64,000 bases of DNA, from assembly GCA_029706075.1 (NCBI GenBank), contig JAINUG010000114.1, forward strand, positions 2,356,001 through 2,420,000, written 5' to 3'. The notes under the pieces were generated by a model. It made no database searches and was not told the DNA's origin. It was given only the letters and a program-made list of their open reading frames with translations. Within the stretch, counting starts at the first letter, position 1; each line of letters starts with the position of its first letter. The position numbers were made by a program, and so were the translations under genes. The DNA comes from Aldrovandia affinis. Taxonomy: Eukaryota; Chordata; Actinopteri; Notacanthiformes; Halosauridae. This document shows, one piece after another, positions 1 to 11,253 of this stretch.

Positions 1-422
1 TAATAAATATGTGCTACTACCAAAAGTGAGAAAAGTGTATTTTAACATAGGGTGATATCAGCTAAATTGGGCCATCAGATAAAATGAGCCATTTAAGGTT
101 TGAGCATCTCACTTCTAACAATTTTAACAGACAATGACTGCAGTTGCCACAACTGTACTTGACATGTAACAATTGACTTGATTGGTCTATGGTTGCTATG
201 GTGGTCGGGGCAGTGCCTCACATCGAGACTGCTGAGAGAACTTCAAGGTGAGTGGCCTGACATATGAAAATGTACTTGTCAATAATAAGGTTGATAAATC
301 AATAAAAAACAAATGTACATCTATAAATGATTATGTATACTACATGCTCTGATGGCCTCCATCAGATACAATGCTGATAGTTTGTTAATAAACGTATTTA
401 TTTAAAGCATTTTTTGTTAGTA

Positions 423-458
423 GCTCAATTTACCTTAATGTGTTAAGGTAAATTGAGC
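423..458. repeat. Perfect 16-bp inverted repeat, 4-nt loop
   Basis: GCTCAATTTACCTTAA, loop TGTG, then the exact complement. It lies inside the inverted-repeat element at 47-1108. Confidence 0.85.
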
Positions 459-674
459 CATGCATTTCAGCCAAAATGAGCCACCTTCTGAAGTGAGTTT
501 TAGCGGATATTTTGATGGTTCCTCTTATTAAAAGTAGGCTATTAATAGATTATTATATTATATTATTGTATATATTACATGCCTCTTTTCACATTTTCCC
601 TTCTAATTATGTATGTGTGTGTTAGCTCTGGTCCAGGGTGCATCGTGAGCTAGCTCTCACTATCTAGCGCTCCA

Positions 675-675
<1 letters not shown>

Positions 676-752
<77 letters not shown>
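676..752. repeat. (CA)n microsatellite
   Basis: 77 bp of uninterrupted CA dinucleotide. Confidence 0.99.
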
Positions 753-754
<2 letters not shown>

Positions 755-894
755 TGATGAATGAGTGATTTACTGAAGCATCAGCCTAAAAGAGTCTTGT
801 CTTGCCTTGTCTCCCGTTTTAATATGACTTTCTTTACAGCTGTTCCGATTGTATTTTTAATTCCAGATATGCATGTGTAAGCCTGCATAGTTAG

Positions 895-895
<1 letters not shown>

Positions 896-925
<30 letters not shown>
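896..925. repeat. (CA)n microsatellite
   Basis: 30 bp of uninterrupted CA dinucleotide, inside the same element as the longer tract at 676. Confidence 0.98.
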
Positions 926-927
<2 letters not shown>

Positions 928-1126
928 CACAGACACATTCATGTTCCAAAATGAGTTCCTAAAGTAATTGGTACTTCATGAATTAATTTTAATGTTATTC
1001 TTTATGAATTCTTAATGCTTTAATGTTATTCTTCATGAGTTCATTTAATGTTATTTAAATGCAATGTTTTAGTGTGTTGAGATTGTGTTTCAGCTGATAT
1101 CACCCTATTACATAGAATCTACCCTG

Positions 1127-1707
1127 TGTGGCAGCCCAAGGGGCTGCACAAGGAAATGGCTGCCTGGCCTACAACACATGGAAGCCCGAAAACACTACAT
1201 TTCCCAGCAGGCCACAGTAACACCTGAACGAAGTCAAGCAATGGGGACTAACGACCAGCTGAAGGCTATTGAGGCCTATTTAAAGGACTGACTCACATTA
1301 CCCATGGAAAAGGAGTAGGAACGTGTTTGGAAAGGAGTTGGTGAGTGTGTTAAAGAGACCGTGATGTCGTTTGACTAGCCGGGATTTAGAGAGAGAGTGG
1401 AAAAGTGTTTTTGGAGTATTTTTTGTGTATGAAATTGGATTGTTTTGAGAACCCCCTTTGGATTGACTACGGACTGGATAATGGAATTGACCTGGATAAC
1501 GGAACTGGATTTTGGACACTGACAACGAGATAAAGATTGCGGACTTTGTGTTTGTATTCCCCCAAATACCCCGCCCTTTGTTTTGTGTAGTGTTTGTCGT
1601 TTAATAAATTATCATTTTGTGTTGAATACTGCCTCCTCTGTGTTCTTTAACTTGCCTATGCCCTCTGCAAGGTCCGTGAGTGTCGCCCAACCCCTGGGGA
1701 CACCACA
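1127..1707 (+). mobile_element. Solo LTR with 4-bp target duplication
   Basis: A 581-bp unit beginning TGTGGCAGCC and ending GACACCACA, so the ends are TGTGG/CCACA. It is flanked by CCTG at 1123-1126 and 1708-1711. Inside are TATTTAAA at 1277-1284 and AATAAA at 1603-1608, spaced as promoter and poly(A) signal of an LTR on the plus strand. No internal retroelement genes lie beside it, so it is a solo LTR left by recombination. The family is not identified; a 4-bp duplication fits Ty3/Gypsy or retrovirus-like elements. Confidence 0.75.
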
Positions 1708-1711
1708 CCTG

Positions 1712-4090
1712 TTAAATACTATATTAATAATATGTATCCTGGTTTAGCTTCTGAGGTTTTTACCCTGAAACCTTCGAGCACTTATTTTTTTCATGTCAGG
1801 TGATGTTACTGTTCTGGAAGGAGATCACGTTTTGGCTTTTTGATTTGTTTAAAAAACTGTTTTTCTGCAAAGGATGCATTTGCTATTATGAAAACAATGG
1901 TCCTGACCATACTACATATTCTTTGGTCAATTTTATAATTCTGTTGGGGAAGTACTTTATCCATAAGTGTAAATGGTCTAATGTGATCCCATCCTTTTCT
2001 CACTTCCTTAGGGATTATGAAATGTTTGCTGTTTCTCTAAAACTGTAAATGTTCTAGGGCTAAGAAGCTTATGAATATGTTTGCTAAATTGTACATGTTT
2101 GGTTATTGCTAGCACCCCTCTGGTAAGGTATTGCTTTTGTCTTTTTGTGCGTGTGTTTTTCTTTATTCTCCTTTTCCCATTAATGAGCCTAAATAAGGAG
2201 AAAGCTCTAGATGTTTCCTTGGTGTTGAATATTTTAGTAGAACGTCTACTCCCATTAAAAATGAATCAGTTGGAGGCTGGAAGCCTGTGTAAAACTAATT
2301 GTTTCACACAGGAAATATCAACTAGGCCCCATTTCCAACTACTAATAGAAATAACATATTTGACAGCAATTGGTTCCTTTATTTGTGTCTTTGTACCAAG
2401 TCCATTTACTTGAGATGAGTGCTCCAGCAGGAGACAGGATCATTTGAGTGCTGTGCTTTCTTGATTAGACATTTCATGGTGGTCACAGTAGGGGTATTTT
2501 TTCAGTTAGTCAGTAAAATAATTTGTTATTTGGTTTTCTTCATTCTCCGCCCTCCACGATTGGATAACCTGTGGCATTACCTCAGGTTATCTTCAACAGC
2601 TATCTGTCCAGCTAACAACAGTGCTAAAAAGCACAATGTATGTGATTGTACATTCAGTGGATAACTGAAATTCATTTCATAACACTGTGCCATCACAGTT
2701 CCCCTAACTGGCCTTGTATGACCTTGGATGTGGGTTTATTCCCAGATAAGGCATGTAATGGCACCTTTGACATGCATACATACTGTAAGTAAGTTGAATT
2801 GCATCCTCTGTACATGGATCCAGCTGTAGAATTTGGGGGATTTATGAAAATATTCACTCTAAAGGTCATCCAGGAGAAGAGTTCCTGCTCCACAAATGGA
2901 TAATAATAATCATTATCATCATAATATATACAGTATGATAATCATAATCATCCCCATTAGCGAATGTCAAATGACATGAAAATACAATTAAATAATGTAT
3001 TTCAAAATCACTATCACTGTTTCCTAAATTATCAGTACAATGTCCTTTTTCTACATTAATTTTCAATTAATGTTAGATGCTCCAGGTAGTGGCTTAAGAC
3101 AGGTTATTTCCCTGGGTAGCATTTCAACCTCCCCCTGAAAAGGCATAGATAGTGGCTGACCTGGTCAGCTTACTGAAATCCTTAAGCACAGCAGGGGCCA
3201 CCATCATCTTGATGTACCACAAGCAAAGAAACAAAATGAACTCATTTGGTTCTCTTTACAGCTGCTCATGGCTCACATCTCCCATCTGAACAATTATCAT
3301 CCTGTTCTTCTCCAACTCAGGACTCTATTAATGTAGGTTACTGAGCGGCAAAAACATGACTCTTCACTTCTGGCTTCGGTGCCTCACCTCCATTTTCCAG
3401 GAGATGCTGAAGATGCAGAAATGTTAGAGTGAAAATGGTTAATCCTTGCTGTTCTGCTCACCGCAGCAGAATAATTTTTTTCTTTATGTTCAGAGGCCAT
3501 TCAAAGTTTTTCTTCCAGTTTCGAGTGGTGACAGTGGAATTGCTCTGAGGCAGCATTACTTGTGTCCATTTTTATATTTCTGCAGATCTCCTCAGAGGCC
3601 CACCCCTTTTACAAGCATAATAATTATTATCTTTCTGAACAATTGTCCCCCTTCTTTCCAATTTGAAATGGCCAAAAGTGCCTCTTCAGTCACTGCCTGT
3701 GCAAGGAGCAGTGCAGCTGAAGCGTGTGCACTCACCAAACCAGTGACTGGACACAACTACATGTCACAAAGTACTACTACTACTGAGAGGCATGTCTCAC
3801 TGATAACTGCTACCCTGTGGACACATCATTACATAGAACTAACCTAGCAGTAACCTGAGGAACTTTGGCTGAGTTAAACACCCCCTACCTCTGTGACACC
3901 AATTGAATCCTGCCTCTACAGACTCCTTTCTGGTCATTCTCATAGTCAGCTAATGACATAAAACTCAAACTCAAAACTGTAATGTATAGGCTGAAGCCCC
4001 ATCCTGTACTTTTAGCAAGCACCTTTACCAACAGAGCCAAATCTATAATGTGCTATGTTGTATTATATGCAGCACTCCATTAATTCTGAG
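1712..4090. other. No gene recognised
   Basis: AT-rich, short frames only (longest 133 codons at 3446-3847, no recognisable similarity). I see no repeat family here. Confidence 0.6.
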
Positions 4091-4399
4091 GTTCACACCT
4101 GTAGTTCAATTGATTTGTTCCGAATCAAGGACTAATTTGTTACAATGTTGCATTTACTCCTTTGTTGGGTTTCTTTTCACATGGCCATATTTCTAAGCGG
4201 ACAAAATTTGTAAGCAAATGCCATGTGCGAGCAAACTGTTCCCTCATTGGTCAATAGGCTATAACTAGAGCCAGTATAATTTGACCTGTTTTTAAGGATT
4301 AAACATTGTGAAGTAAAAATGCTTAAGGTCCCCCCCTAGAGCTAGTTTCATTCACAGAAAATCCTAACTGTGTATAATACCAAAGTTAGCTGAATAACC

Positions 4400-4764
4400 A
4401 CCGGAGAAACTCACTATTTCCATCCGAGTCAACATCAGGAGAATGGTTGGCGGCGGTGGTGGTAGTGGCTGGTGATGCTGTACCAGAGCTAACCTCATAG
4501 GACTCTACAATATCCATGGGATCAACGATGCATTTAGTCCCAAGGATTTTGTCAAGCTCATCAAATCAGGGACACTTGTATTTCTCTTCCACTGAACTTC
4601 CACTTTTGCGAAGAGAATCTCATAGTTTAACATACTGTTGCCGAAGTTTCTTTGCTTTCACACGACACTGTTCGGCGGACCAGTGAAAGTAATTTGCTGA
4701 ACATTTTGTAGATCTTTGTGTGTTTTCTCAAGCTGCCCACGTATATGATCATCTGCCCAACTTT
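4400..4764 (-). pseudogene. Harbinger Myb/SANT-like protein, C-terminal part
   Basis: Minus-strand translation gives ESWADDHIRGQLEKTHKD, then, after a frameshift, RVKAKKLRQQY, SSVEEKYKCP, FDELDKILGTK and DPMDIVESYE, with two in-frame stops. This is the arrangement of the trihelix Myb/SANT-like DNA-binding protein encoded by PIF/Harbinger transposons. The first codons join in frame to the fragment at 9504-9544 once the hAT insertion is removed. Non-functional. Confidence 0.75.
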
Positions 4765-4800
4765 CAATAAGGCAGTGGTTCTCAACAGGGGGGCCGTGGC

Positions 4801-4813
4801 CCACTAGGGGGCC
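4801..4813 (+). promoter_or_regulatory. CTCF-core-like motif in hAT end
   Basis: CCACTAGGGGGCC matches the core CTCF consensus CCASYAGRKGGC, 28 bp inside the left end of the hAT. Binding is not shown by sequence. Confidence 0.4.
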
Positions 4814-5074
4814 TCAGAGAGCTGCCAGGGGGGCCTTGAGATGGCTGGGAATTATTCTTTAAATATATATTTAACTAAACAAATAGTCCATGTAGTACTT
4901 CATATGTACAAAATAATTACCTAATCTAATGATATTAGCTAAACAAAATTTGATCAGAATTTCTGGACATTACGGCCACGCTTCACACAGCTCTCTTCTG
5001 ATGAACCTCACCAACTTTGCAGTCTTACATCTCAACTGTTGCTGTACATTTTCATACAAAAAAAAAGTTTTTAA

Positions 5075-6586
5075 CCCTGAGGTCGACGGGAGCGGCGCCG
5101 CTCCCAGCAGCAATAAAAGTATATTACTATTTCTAACTTCGCGATATTTTATCATACACACGCGACAAAAACATTGACAGAAACCTTAGAATCGCGACTT
5201 TCCGATTTGAGCACTGACAAATCAAATGGGATTTTTAAAATTAGGTTAATTAGACCAAAAGTAAACCTTGCCTTTTACTCTCTTTTTTACCTGGTAGTAA
5301 CGTCCCCTTCTATTGACATGGTAACTAGGTGCGAGTTTCTGGGAGGTGCGTGGGGAGGGGCTTGGGGCCATGTGAAAACGCCGGCGTAAACACATAAACT
5401 GTCCCGACAATTTGAAGCAAGATTTTATACAGACATACAATTTTATTCAAGATGGAAAGATTTTCTGCGCTGCAGTGTTTGAGAGTATTGATGAAAAGCG
5501 CGAAGACAATAACTGACGAAGAGTAAGTAACTATATTTGATTTGCCATGTTATCAAATACTCGTATATATATTCAATATATGAATTCCGCGTCTTGTGAC
5601 TACATATTCCGCGTGTTGCAACGTAACAAATTGCAATATGCACACAAGATCTATGGAAGAATACTTTTCAAACAACCTAAAATGTTATTTATTTAGCTTG
5701 TTTTCAAATACTCGTGAAAATATATGAATTCCGCGTCTCTTGTGACGCCAAACATATTCAGCGTGTTAGTAACTTAATCTAAATCCCTAACGTTAGTAGA
5801 TTAGTTGGTTAGTACTATACACATCTACCTAATATATACAAAGTGCAATCTAGAAAGTAAGAAGGAAGAAAACGAGATAATAAGCGAAGGCGGAAAAAAC
5901 CCGAAAAGTATAAACTCCCGAAGTGCATGACAATCTCGAGTGGATCTCGAAATAAACGGAACAAGGACAGACAGGGAGCAGAACGTGACAGAACAGGGAA
6001 AATGCAATACTGGATAAAGAATAATGAATAAGGACTGAATGAAAAATAAACAAAGACCAAAAAACAACAGAACAGGAACTCAGAATATAACACTGATGGC
6101 CCAGTGAGATGGCCCATCTGACAGATCTTAGAGGTGTGGACAATGAATAATGAATATTCAGGTATTTAGCATTTAGCCCTCCCACAGCCTGAAATAAATG
6201 TGACCAGTTCTGATAAAAACAGGTTTTTAGCTATTTAGATCTCAGATGTGCTAAACTGTTTTCACACCCTTACATAACCAAGACCTTGATGAACAAACGC
6301 ACATTGGCAAAACAATTCGTCACTATAGTTTAGTGTGTGCTTTCACAACTTTTGTGACAGCAGAAAAATTTACTATTTTTAACTTGTGTGTTTGTAGATC
6401 TATTTAGAAGCTGCATATGATACTGACCAAACTATTGATGGCATACAAATGTAGCTGTGATTGTCCTTCAAATAAAAATATCAAACACTTTGGAGTAAGT
6501 GTGTGTTAAATTGATGAAATTGAGATAAATATCAGACCATGCCAAAATCAAAAAACATCTAAAAGCTTAGCACGGACCTCAGAGGG
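5075..6586 (+). mobile_element. piggyBac-like element with TTAA duplication
   Basis: TTAA at 5071-5074 and 6587-6590 flank a 1.5-kb unit starting CCCTGAGGTC and ending GACCTCAGAGGG. The ends are therefore inverted apart from a 2-base gap. TTAA targets and CCC ends define the piggyBac superfamily. Only a possible first transposase exon (5452-5522) remains. The element lies inside the hAT at 4773-9499. An internal diverged duplication is seen (5540-5625 and 5700-5775, sharing TCAAATACTCG and GAATTCCGCGTC). Confidence 0.7.
5452..5522 (+). pseudogene. Possible first exon of piggyBac transposase
   Basis: MERFSALQCLRVLMKSAKTI continues to TDEE before a stop. Splicing at the perfect donor GA|GTAAGT (GT at 5523) would avoid the stop. 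M-x-R-F followed by an acidic stretch resembles piggyBac transposase starts. No later exons were found. Confidence 0.4.
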
Positions 6587-6734
6587 TTAACTCATCCATC
6601 AAAACAAGTTACAGTTAATCTGACCAGACCTGACCGATTAACCATCGACTTCCAGTGCCAATCTCAGACACAGATGGTGAGAACACCTGCAAGTAATCAG
6701 CTAAACAGTAAAATGCTGTGAGAACGAACAGAGT

Positions 6735-8511
6735 TACCTTAATGATGGGTTCATTGTGTACCCCAGGAGCAAAGGCCCACCACAACCACAATGTGTCATT
6801 TGTTCTCAAGTACTATCCAACAAGTGTTTGAGACCCTCCAAGTTGATAAGACATTTACAGACGAAGCATGACCATTACAAGGACAAGCCCAGGGTATTTT
6901 TTGAGCAAAAGGTAAAAGAGCTCAGTGGTCCACAAGCGGAGATGAAAGCGACTACCGCTGTGGGCAAAAATTGCTTAAAATATCATATGCCGTGGCCCAG
7001 AAGACAGCTCAAGAAAAAAAAACCTCATAGTATCGGGGAAACCTTGGTTATGCCTACAACTGAGATTTGATTGAGAATGGTTTGGAGAGGAGAAGGCCAA
7101 GCAGTTAGGAAAAATTCTGATGTCAAATGACAGTTAAACGCTGCATCTCATCAATGTTGGAGGATACAACAGTACAGTGCGCTGGAAATCTTCATGGAAA
7201 TGACCTCGCCATCCAATTAGACGAGTTGACAGACGTGTCTAAAATGTCGCATCTACTCGCATACGTTCGATTTGAATGGGAAAAGGAGATAAGGGAAGAT
7301 ATTTTGTCTTGTAAAGAGCTTAAGACGACTACAGCGGCAAAATATGTTTTTGAAGCCCTGGATGATTTCATCAGGTCGAATGGAATAAGCTGGATCAAAT
7401 GCATTGGACTGTGCACAGATGGAGCCGCGGCAATGACGGGAAGACACTCCGGAGTGGTTCAAAGAATAAAAGGTGTCGCTCCCTGTGCCATCTCAACGCA
7501 TTGTGTTCTGCACAGAGACGCACTTGCTGCAAAGGACATTGATCACAAAGTTTCATGCTGGTTCTGACCATCACTCCCTTCTCATTGTAATAATTATATA
7601 TATTGTATTGCTTTAATTTTTGTAATAATTCTATTGTCTTTTTTACTGTAAATAACTTTTGATGGCATTGTCACTTTCCATTTCACTGGTGTGGATGACA
7701 AATAAAAATCTTGAATCTTGAATCTTGCATACTGACGTAAGATGGCTGTCCCAGGGAGGGATGCTGCTGCACCTGTTCAGCCTCAGGGAGGAACTGCATA
7801 TCTTTCTTTCAGACAAGAAACCTGAACTGGCTGAGCTCCTCAAGGATGAGAAATGGCTGGCTCAACTCAGCTACCTTGCGGACATCCTTAATGAAACGAA
7901 AAAACTCAAAACAATGCAGGGTGGAAACACAAACATCATTATCCAGCATGAAAGAGTGGAGGCTTTCAAAAGAAAGTAAAAAATGTGGAATAATCTAGCC
8001 TCATCAGGAACCACTGATATATTGAAACAGTTGCATGCCTTCCTTCAGGAGAAAAAGATGGATTTCAGAACCATCAAGCGCCAGGTAACAGCACACTTGT
8101 AAGGGATGTTGGATAGGTTGAACAGTTATTTCCCTGAACTCAGCAAGATGGATACAGCTTCCTACCTCTGGATAAAGAACCCCTTTACAGACAACATTGA
8201 CATCAAGCTTCCTGACATCTCCATCCAAACTCTTGGAAGAAGTCATTGAAATCTCATCTGATACTACCTGGAGAGCTTGTTTCAGTGAAGTATCTCATGA
8301 TGCAGCAGTTAAGGTGTTGATACCATTCAGCACCATATATATGTGTGAAGCTAGCTTTTCAGCCATGACAGCTCTGAAAACAAAATATAGGGCCAGGTTG
8401 AGCCTTGAGGATGACATGCGTGTCGCCTTGTCAAAGATCTTCCCACGTATTGACCATATTATTAGCCAGCAGCAGCAACCTCACACTGAGCTAGAAATGT
8501 CCACTGAGTGA
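6735..8511 (+). pseudogene. hAT transposase relic (BED finger to dimerisation domain)
   Basis: Pieces in order on the plus strand. BED finger at 6735-6900 (DGFIVY, CVICSQVLSNKCLRPSKL, H-x4-H). RNase-H-like core at 7127-7560 (DISCKEL-like, CTDGAAAMTGRHSG). HTDVRWLSQGG at 7725. WIKNPFTDNIDI near 8175. C-terminal hAT dimerisation segment at 8197-8500 (LPFSTIYMCEASFSA-like, LKTKYRARLSLEDD, RVALSKIFPRID). This is the ZBED5/SCAND3-like branch of hAT. Frames shift between pieces, stops are present, and a LINE tail replaces roughly 40 codons after HRDALAAK. Not a host gene. Confidence 0.85.
7567..7733 (+). mobile_element. LINE 3' tail, L2/CR1-like
   Basis: An AT-rich 3'-UTR-like stretch ends in AAATAAAAA followed by three short repeats TCTTGAATCTTGAATCTTG. 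Simple tandem repeats at the 3' end, rather than poly(A), are typical of L2/CR1-clade LINEs. It interrupts the hAT transposase. Confidence 0.65.
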
Positions 8512-9176
8512 ATGGTGCCACCTCCACTCAGGGCTCCCCTGGCTCGCGGATCCCTTCACCGCTCCGCCACAGCTCTCGTCCCTCTCTTCGCCTGGTCAGA
8601 TCTGTAAAACATGGTTTGGTTTTGGTGGAAAATCCCGCAAATCAGCTCCAACGGTTCTTCGCTACCCGTCTGCTTTGGCTTGTCCAGTCTCCACAGCCAC
8701 TCCACCACAGAAATGAAAGTGACGTTGCCTTGGTGTTCCCTCTCTCTCCCAGGTCTCCAGACTCCGCCACATACCCGTTGTCGACCGGTAGGTATCCCAC
8801 TGTCAAACCAACCACACAAACATTCACATACATCCACTAATATCCCAAAGGAAGAAAAAAAACTTCCCCAAAGCAACCAAAAATAACAAACTTAAAAAAA
8901 GGAAGTTACCCAAACCAGGAAAAACAAAAAGGGGCCACACCCTTCCAACATGGCCTGCTTTCCCATTCTCTTCCCCTTCTCACCAGGTGAGCTGCATATA
9001 TAAAATGGCCCGGCCCCAATTACCTAACCAATGGCAGGTGCTCCGCATTAGCACCAAATCATTCAATTATTGAATAATTGCATAATTCAATGTAGAGAAC
9101 CCATGACAACTGCTGACAGTAAAAAGTGTCATATATTTTCTGTATTTATTTATTTTTTAAATAATGATGATTTTTA
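8512..9176. other. Noncoding part of the hAT, no gene
   Basis: A GC-richer stretch at 8512-8830, then A-rich sequence and an AT-rich palindrome (ATTCAATTATTGAATAAT) near 9061. Frames here overlap on both strands and match nothing I know. Confidence 0.5.
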
Positions 9177-9380
9177 AGAAATGGTCAAACTTATCCAAAG
9201 ATGCTATTTTTATGGATAATAGTGCAACTGCAACAGAAAGCACTTTAGTCATTATTTTCTGTCATTTTATTTTAAAAAAATGAATTATAATTTTAAATGA
9301 ATTCTCAAATTGAGAAATGGCCAAACTTATCCAAAGACACTACTACAAGCAGTGTAATGGCAACAGTAAGCACTTCAATA
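9177..9380. repeat. Diverged 136-bp tandem duplication
   Basis: AGAAATGGTCAAACTTATCC at 9177 recurs as AGAAATGGCCAAACTTATCC at 9313, with further similarity through GCAACAG-AAGCACTT. Confidence 0.75.
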
Positions 9381-9503
9381 ACATTATTATATAAATAAAC
9401 ACTTTTGTCATCATTGTAACAAAAAAGACGGGAGGGAAAAAGTCTTTATCGTATGTAGGGGGGCCCTGCAATATTTTATTGGACACAGGGGGACAGCAAA
9501 AGG

Positions 9504-9544
9504 CATTGTACGTCATTGCTGCTCCAAGTTAACCCCCGACTCAT
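9504..9544 (-). pseudogene. Harbinger Myb/SANT-like protein, N-terminal part
   Basis: Starts at ATG 9544 (minus) and reads MSRGLTWSSNDVQC, the first helix of a Myb/SANT-like domain, up to the hAT junction. It continues in frame as LIESWADDHIRG at 4764 across a 4.7-kb insertion. Confidence 0.75.
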
Positions 9545-10033
9545 TTTGCTGCCACTGTATTGATAGCAATAAACAAAATGTGTTGCCCATAATTCAAATC
9601 GTGCCAAACCCATCATGCATAGCGATTTGGGTCCTTTGGGTCAGATTGCATTCTCACTACAAAGGAACCCCTCCGGAGTTCGCTCGGAAGCGTACCGAGA
9701 CCACCTTCCGTACCCAATTGTGATGTGTTCATATATGCCCAAATGAACCAAACTTAGGTGGGAATCACTCCAGGGTTCGAAATAAATGCTCCAAATGAAC
9801 TAGGTATGAAAATTCCCTGAAAGTCAGAACCTGCACAGATTGACCGTGGACAAATTCTGAAGGTTTTGTAAGGCTTTGGGCTATTTTCCTATTATTAGGA
9901 ATATTATTAGCCCACAGAGGGCTCAATTCTGACTTGACTTACGTGCTCATAACTATTTTCAGATGCAGAATATCTTAAAGCAATACTTTTGTGTAAAACC
10001 ACTTTTTTTAGTTGAAAACTGTTGCCACAGCAT

Positions 10034-10370
10034 CAGGGCCGTTCACAGACATTTTGGGGAGCAGGGGCTCAAGCAAAAAAAAAGGGCTTTCACCCCACCC
10101 ACCTTTTCATGACAAGTTGTATTCGGAATGTCGGAAGATGCAACGTTGATTGATTGATTGAGACAAAAAGCGAAGTACTTTTTAAATTGATAAAGTGTAT
10201 TTTTTCATGGATACTACTATAAAATTCTCTTTTTATTTTTGATAGAATTTCAATAACACATAAATAAATAATTAAATACAATTAACACCAGCCAAAAAAA
10301 GGGCACTTTTTGACTCTGAGGGGAAAAGGGTTGGGGCTCAAGCCTTGGGCCCTATCTGTGCACGTGTCTG
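10034..10370. mobile_element. hAT MITE with perfect 8-bp duplication
   Basis: 337 bp flanked by CACAGCAT at 10026-10033 and 10371-10378. The left end is CAGGGCCGTTCACAGA; the right end in complement is CAGACACGTGCACAGA. An 8-bp duplication with CAG ends is diagnostic of hAT. No transposase. Confidence 0.85.
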
Positions 10371-11204
10371 CACAGCATGTTTAGTAGTTGTGCGCATAAA
10401 TTATAATCCCCAAATCCAGAAAAAAGTGAAAAAGATAATTTTGGGACATTCTGAAGACCCTACTAAAATGGGACTTTGGGCATGGATATATTTCTCATTT
10501 CTTTGCATAATTATTACCCTCCCCGAAAGGTACATTCAGACCTATGGTTCAACCAAGTAACTGCCCCCACCTATAAACCTACAGTATAAAGCCTTATGAT
10601 GGGCACAATTCTACCTTTGAGACTAAATGAAAAGCTATCTTCTAACTCCCCAAACTCCCTATCACCCATGCCTTTCACCAAACTGCATTCAAAGGAGATT
10701 CTGCCGGTGTTCCTGGTAGCGGTGGGAATCTTGACTACAGCCGTTTTCAGAATGGCCACGCACATGCGCAAAAAGTCATTCAACTTCCTGTGAAGACAAG
10801 CTCAGAGAATGTCATCACTCAAGAGAAGATGGGCAGTCTTTACTGTCACACAGAAAGCAACAAATACATTTCTAGCGAATTGCTATTTGACAATTCTTAC
10901 CAGTTATTAGCACAGGGTTGAGCTAGGTTAAGTCAAATATCAATACTATACTTTTAAATAAGCCTAAAAGTTGATATTATTAGAAAATGATATGCATTTA
11001 GTGGTAGACTGTCCACAATCTTGTTAAAATATTTCCTGCTTCTCAATTTAGCAGTGACTGTTCGATCACATCCATGTCATCTTAACAATTTCTCATTTAA
11101 CATTGGGTAGTATTAATACAAGGTCTGTATTCACTTCTATTGATTTCCCATGCACTTCAAAGGAAGATCTGCTGTTGGTTGTTTTTCGATACTGAATATG
11201 TGGG

Positions 11205-11213
11205 TATATACAT

Positions 11214-11253
<40 letters not shown>
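11205..11253. repeat. (CATATA)n tandem repeat
   Basis: About eight hexamer units with slight variation at the left edge. Confidence 0.9.

Larger units (their letters stand above)
47..1108. mobile_element. Unclassified terminal-inverted-repeat element
   Basis: ATAGGGTGATATCAGCT at 47-63 is repeated as its exact complement at 1092-1108. The 1.06 kb between holds no coding frame but contains a perfect hairpin (423-458), repeated GAGCCA-type motifs and two CA tracts. This looks like a nonautonomous DNA transposon. No clear target-site duplication was found, so the superfamily is open. Confidence 0.55.
4773..9499 (+). mobile_element. hAT transposon (Charlie/ZBED type), degraded
   Basis: The left end CAGTGGTTCTCAAC at 4773 is a typical end of this hAT group. 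It contains the transposase relic at 6735-8511. The right end lies near 9499, placed by where the interrupted Myb-like frame resumes; the terminal repeat there is eroded. The left flank CAATAAGG and the sequence just before the right junction share only 5 of 8 bases, so the target duplication is decayed. It holds a piggyBac-like insertion and a LINE tail. Confidence 0.75.
4091..9830 (-). mobile_element. PIF/Harbinger element, split by nested insertions
   Basis: The outer shell of a nest. Minus-strand fragments of a Harbinger Myb/SANT-like gene lie at 9544-9504 and 4764-4400. Similar ends suggest terminal inverted repeats: TTCACACCTGTAGTTCAATTG near 4095 and, in complement, TTCATACCTAGTTCATTTG near 9810. 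The outer limits are approximate and no 3-bp duplication was fixed. No transposase gene was found. Confidence 0.55.

Noticed and set aside
3446..3847. 133-codon open frame
   Set aside because: Low-complexity runs (III, TTTT), no family resemblance, no splice signals tied to it.
7127..7567. Domesticated ZBED-like host gene
   Set aside because: Frameshifts, a LINE tail inside the core, missing codons and transposon ends show a dead hAT transposase.
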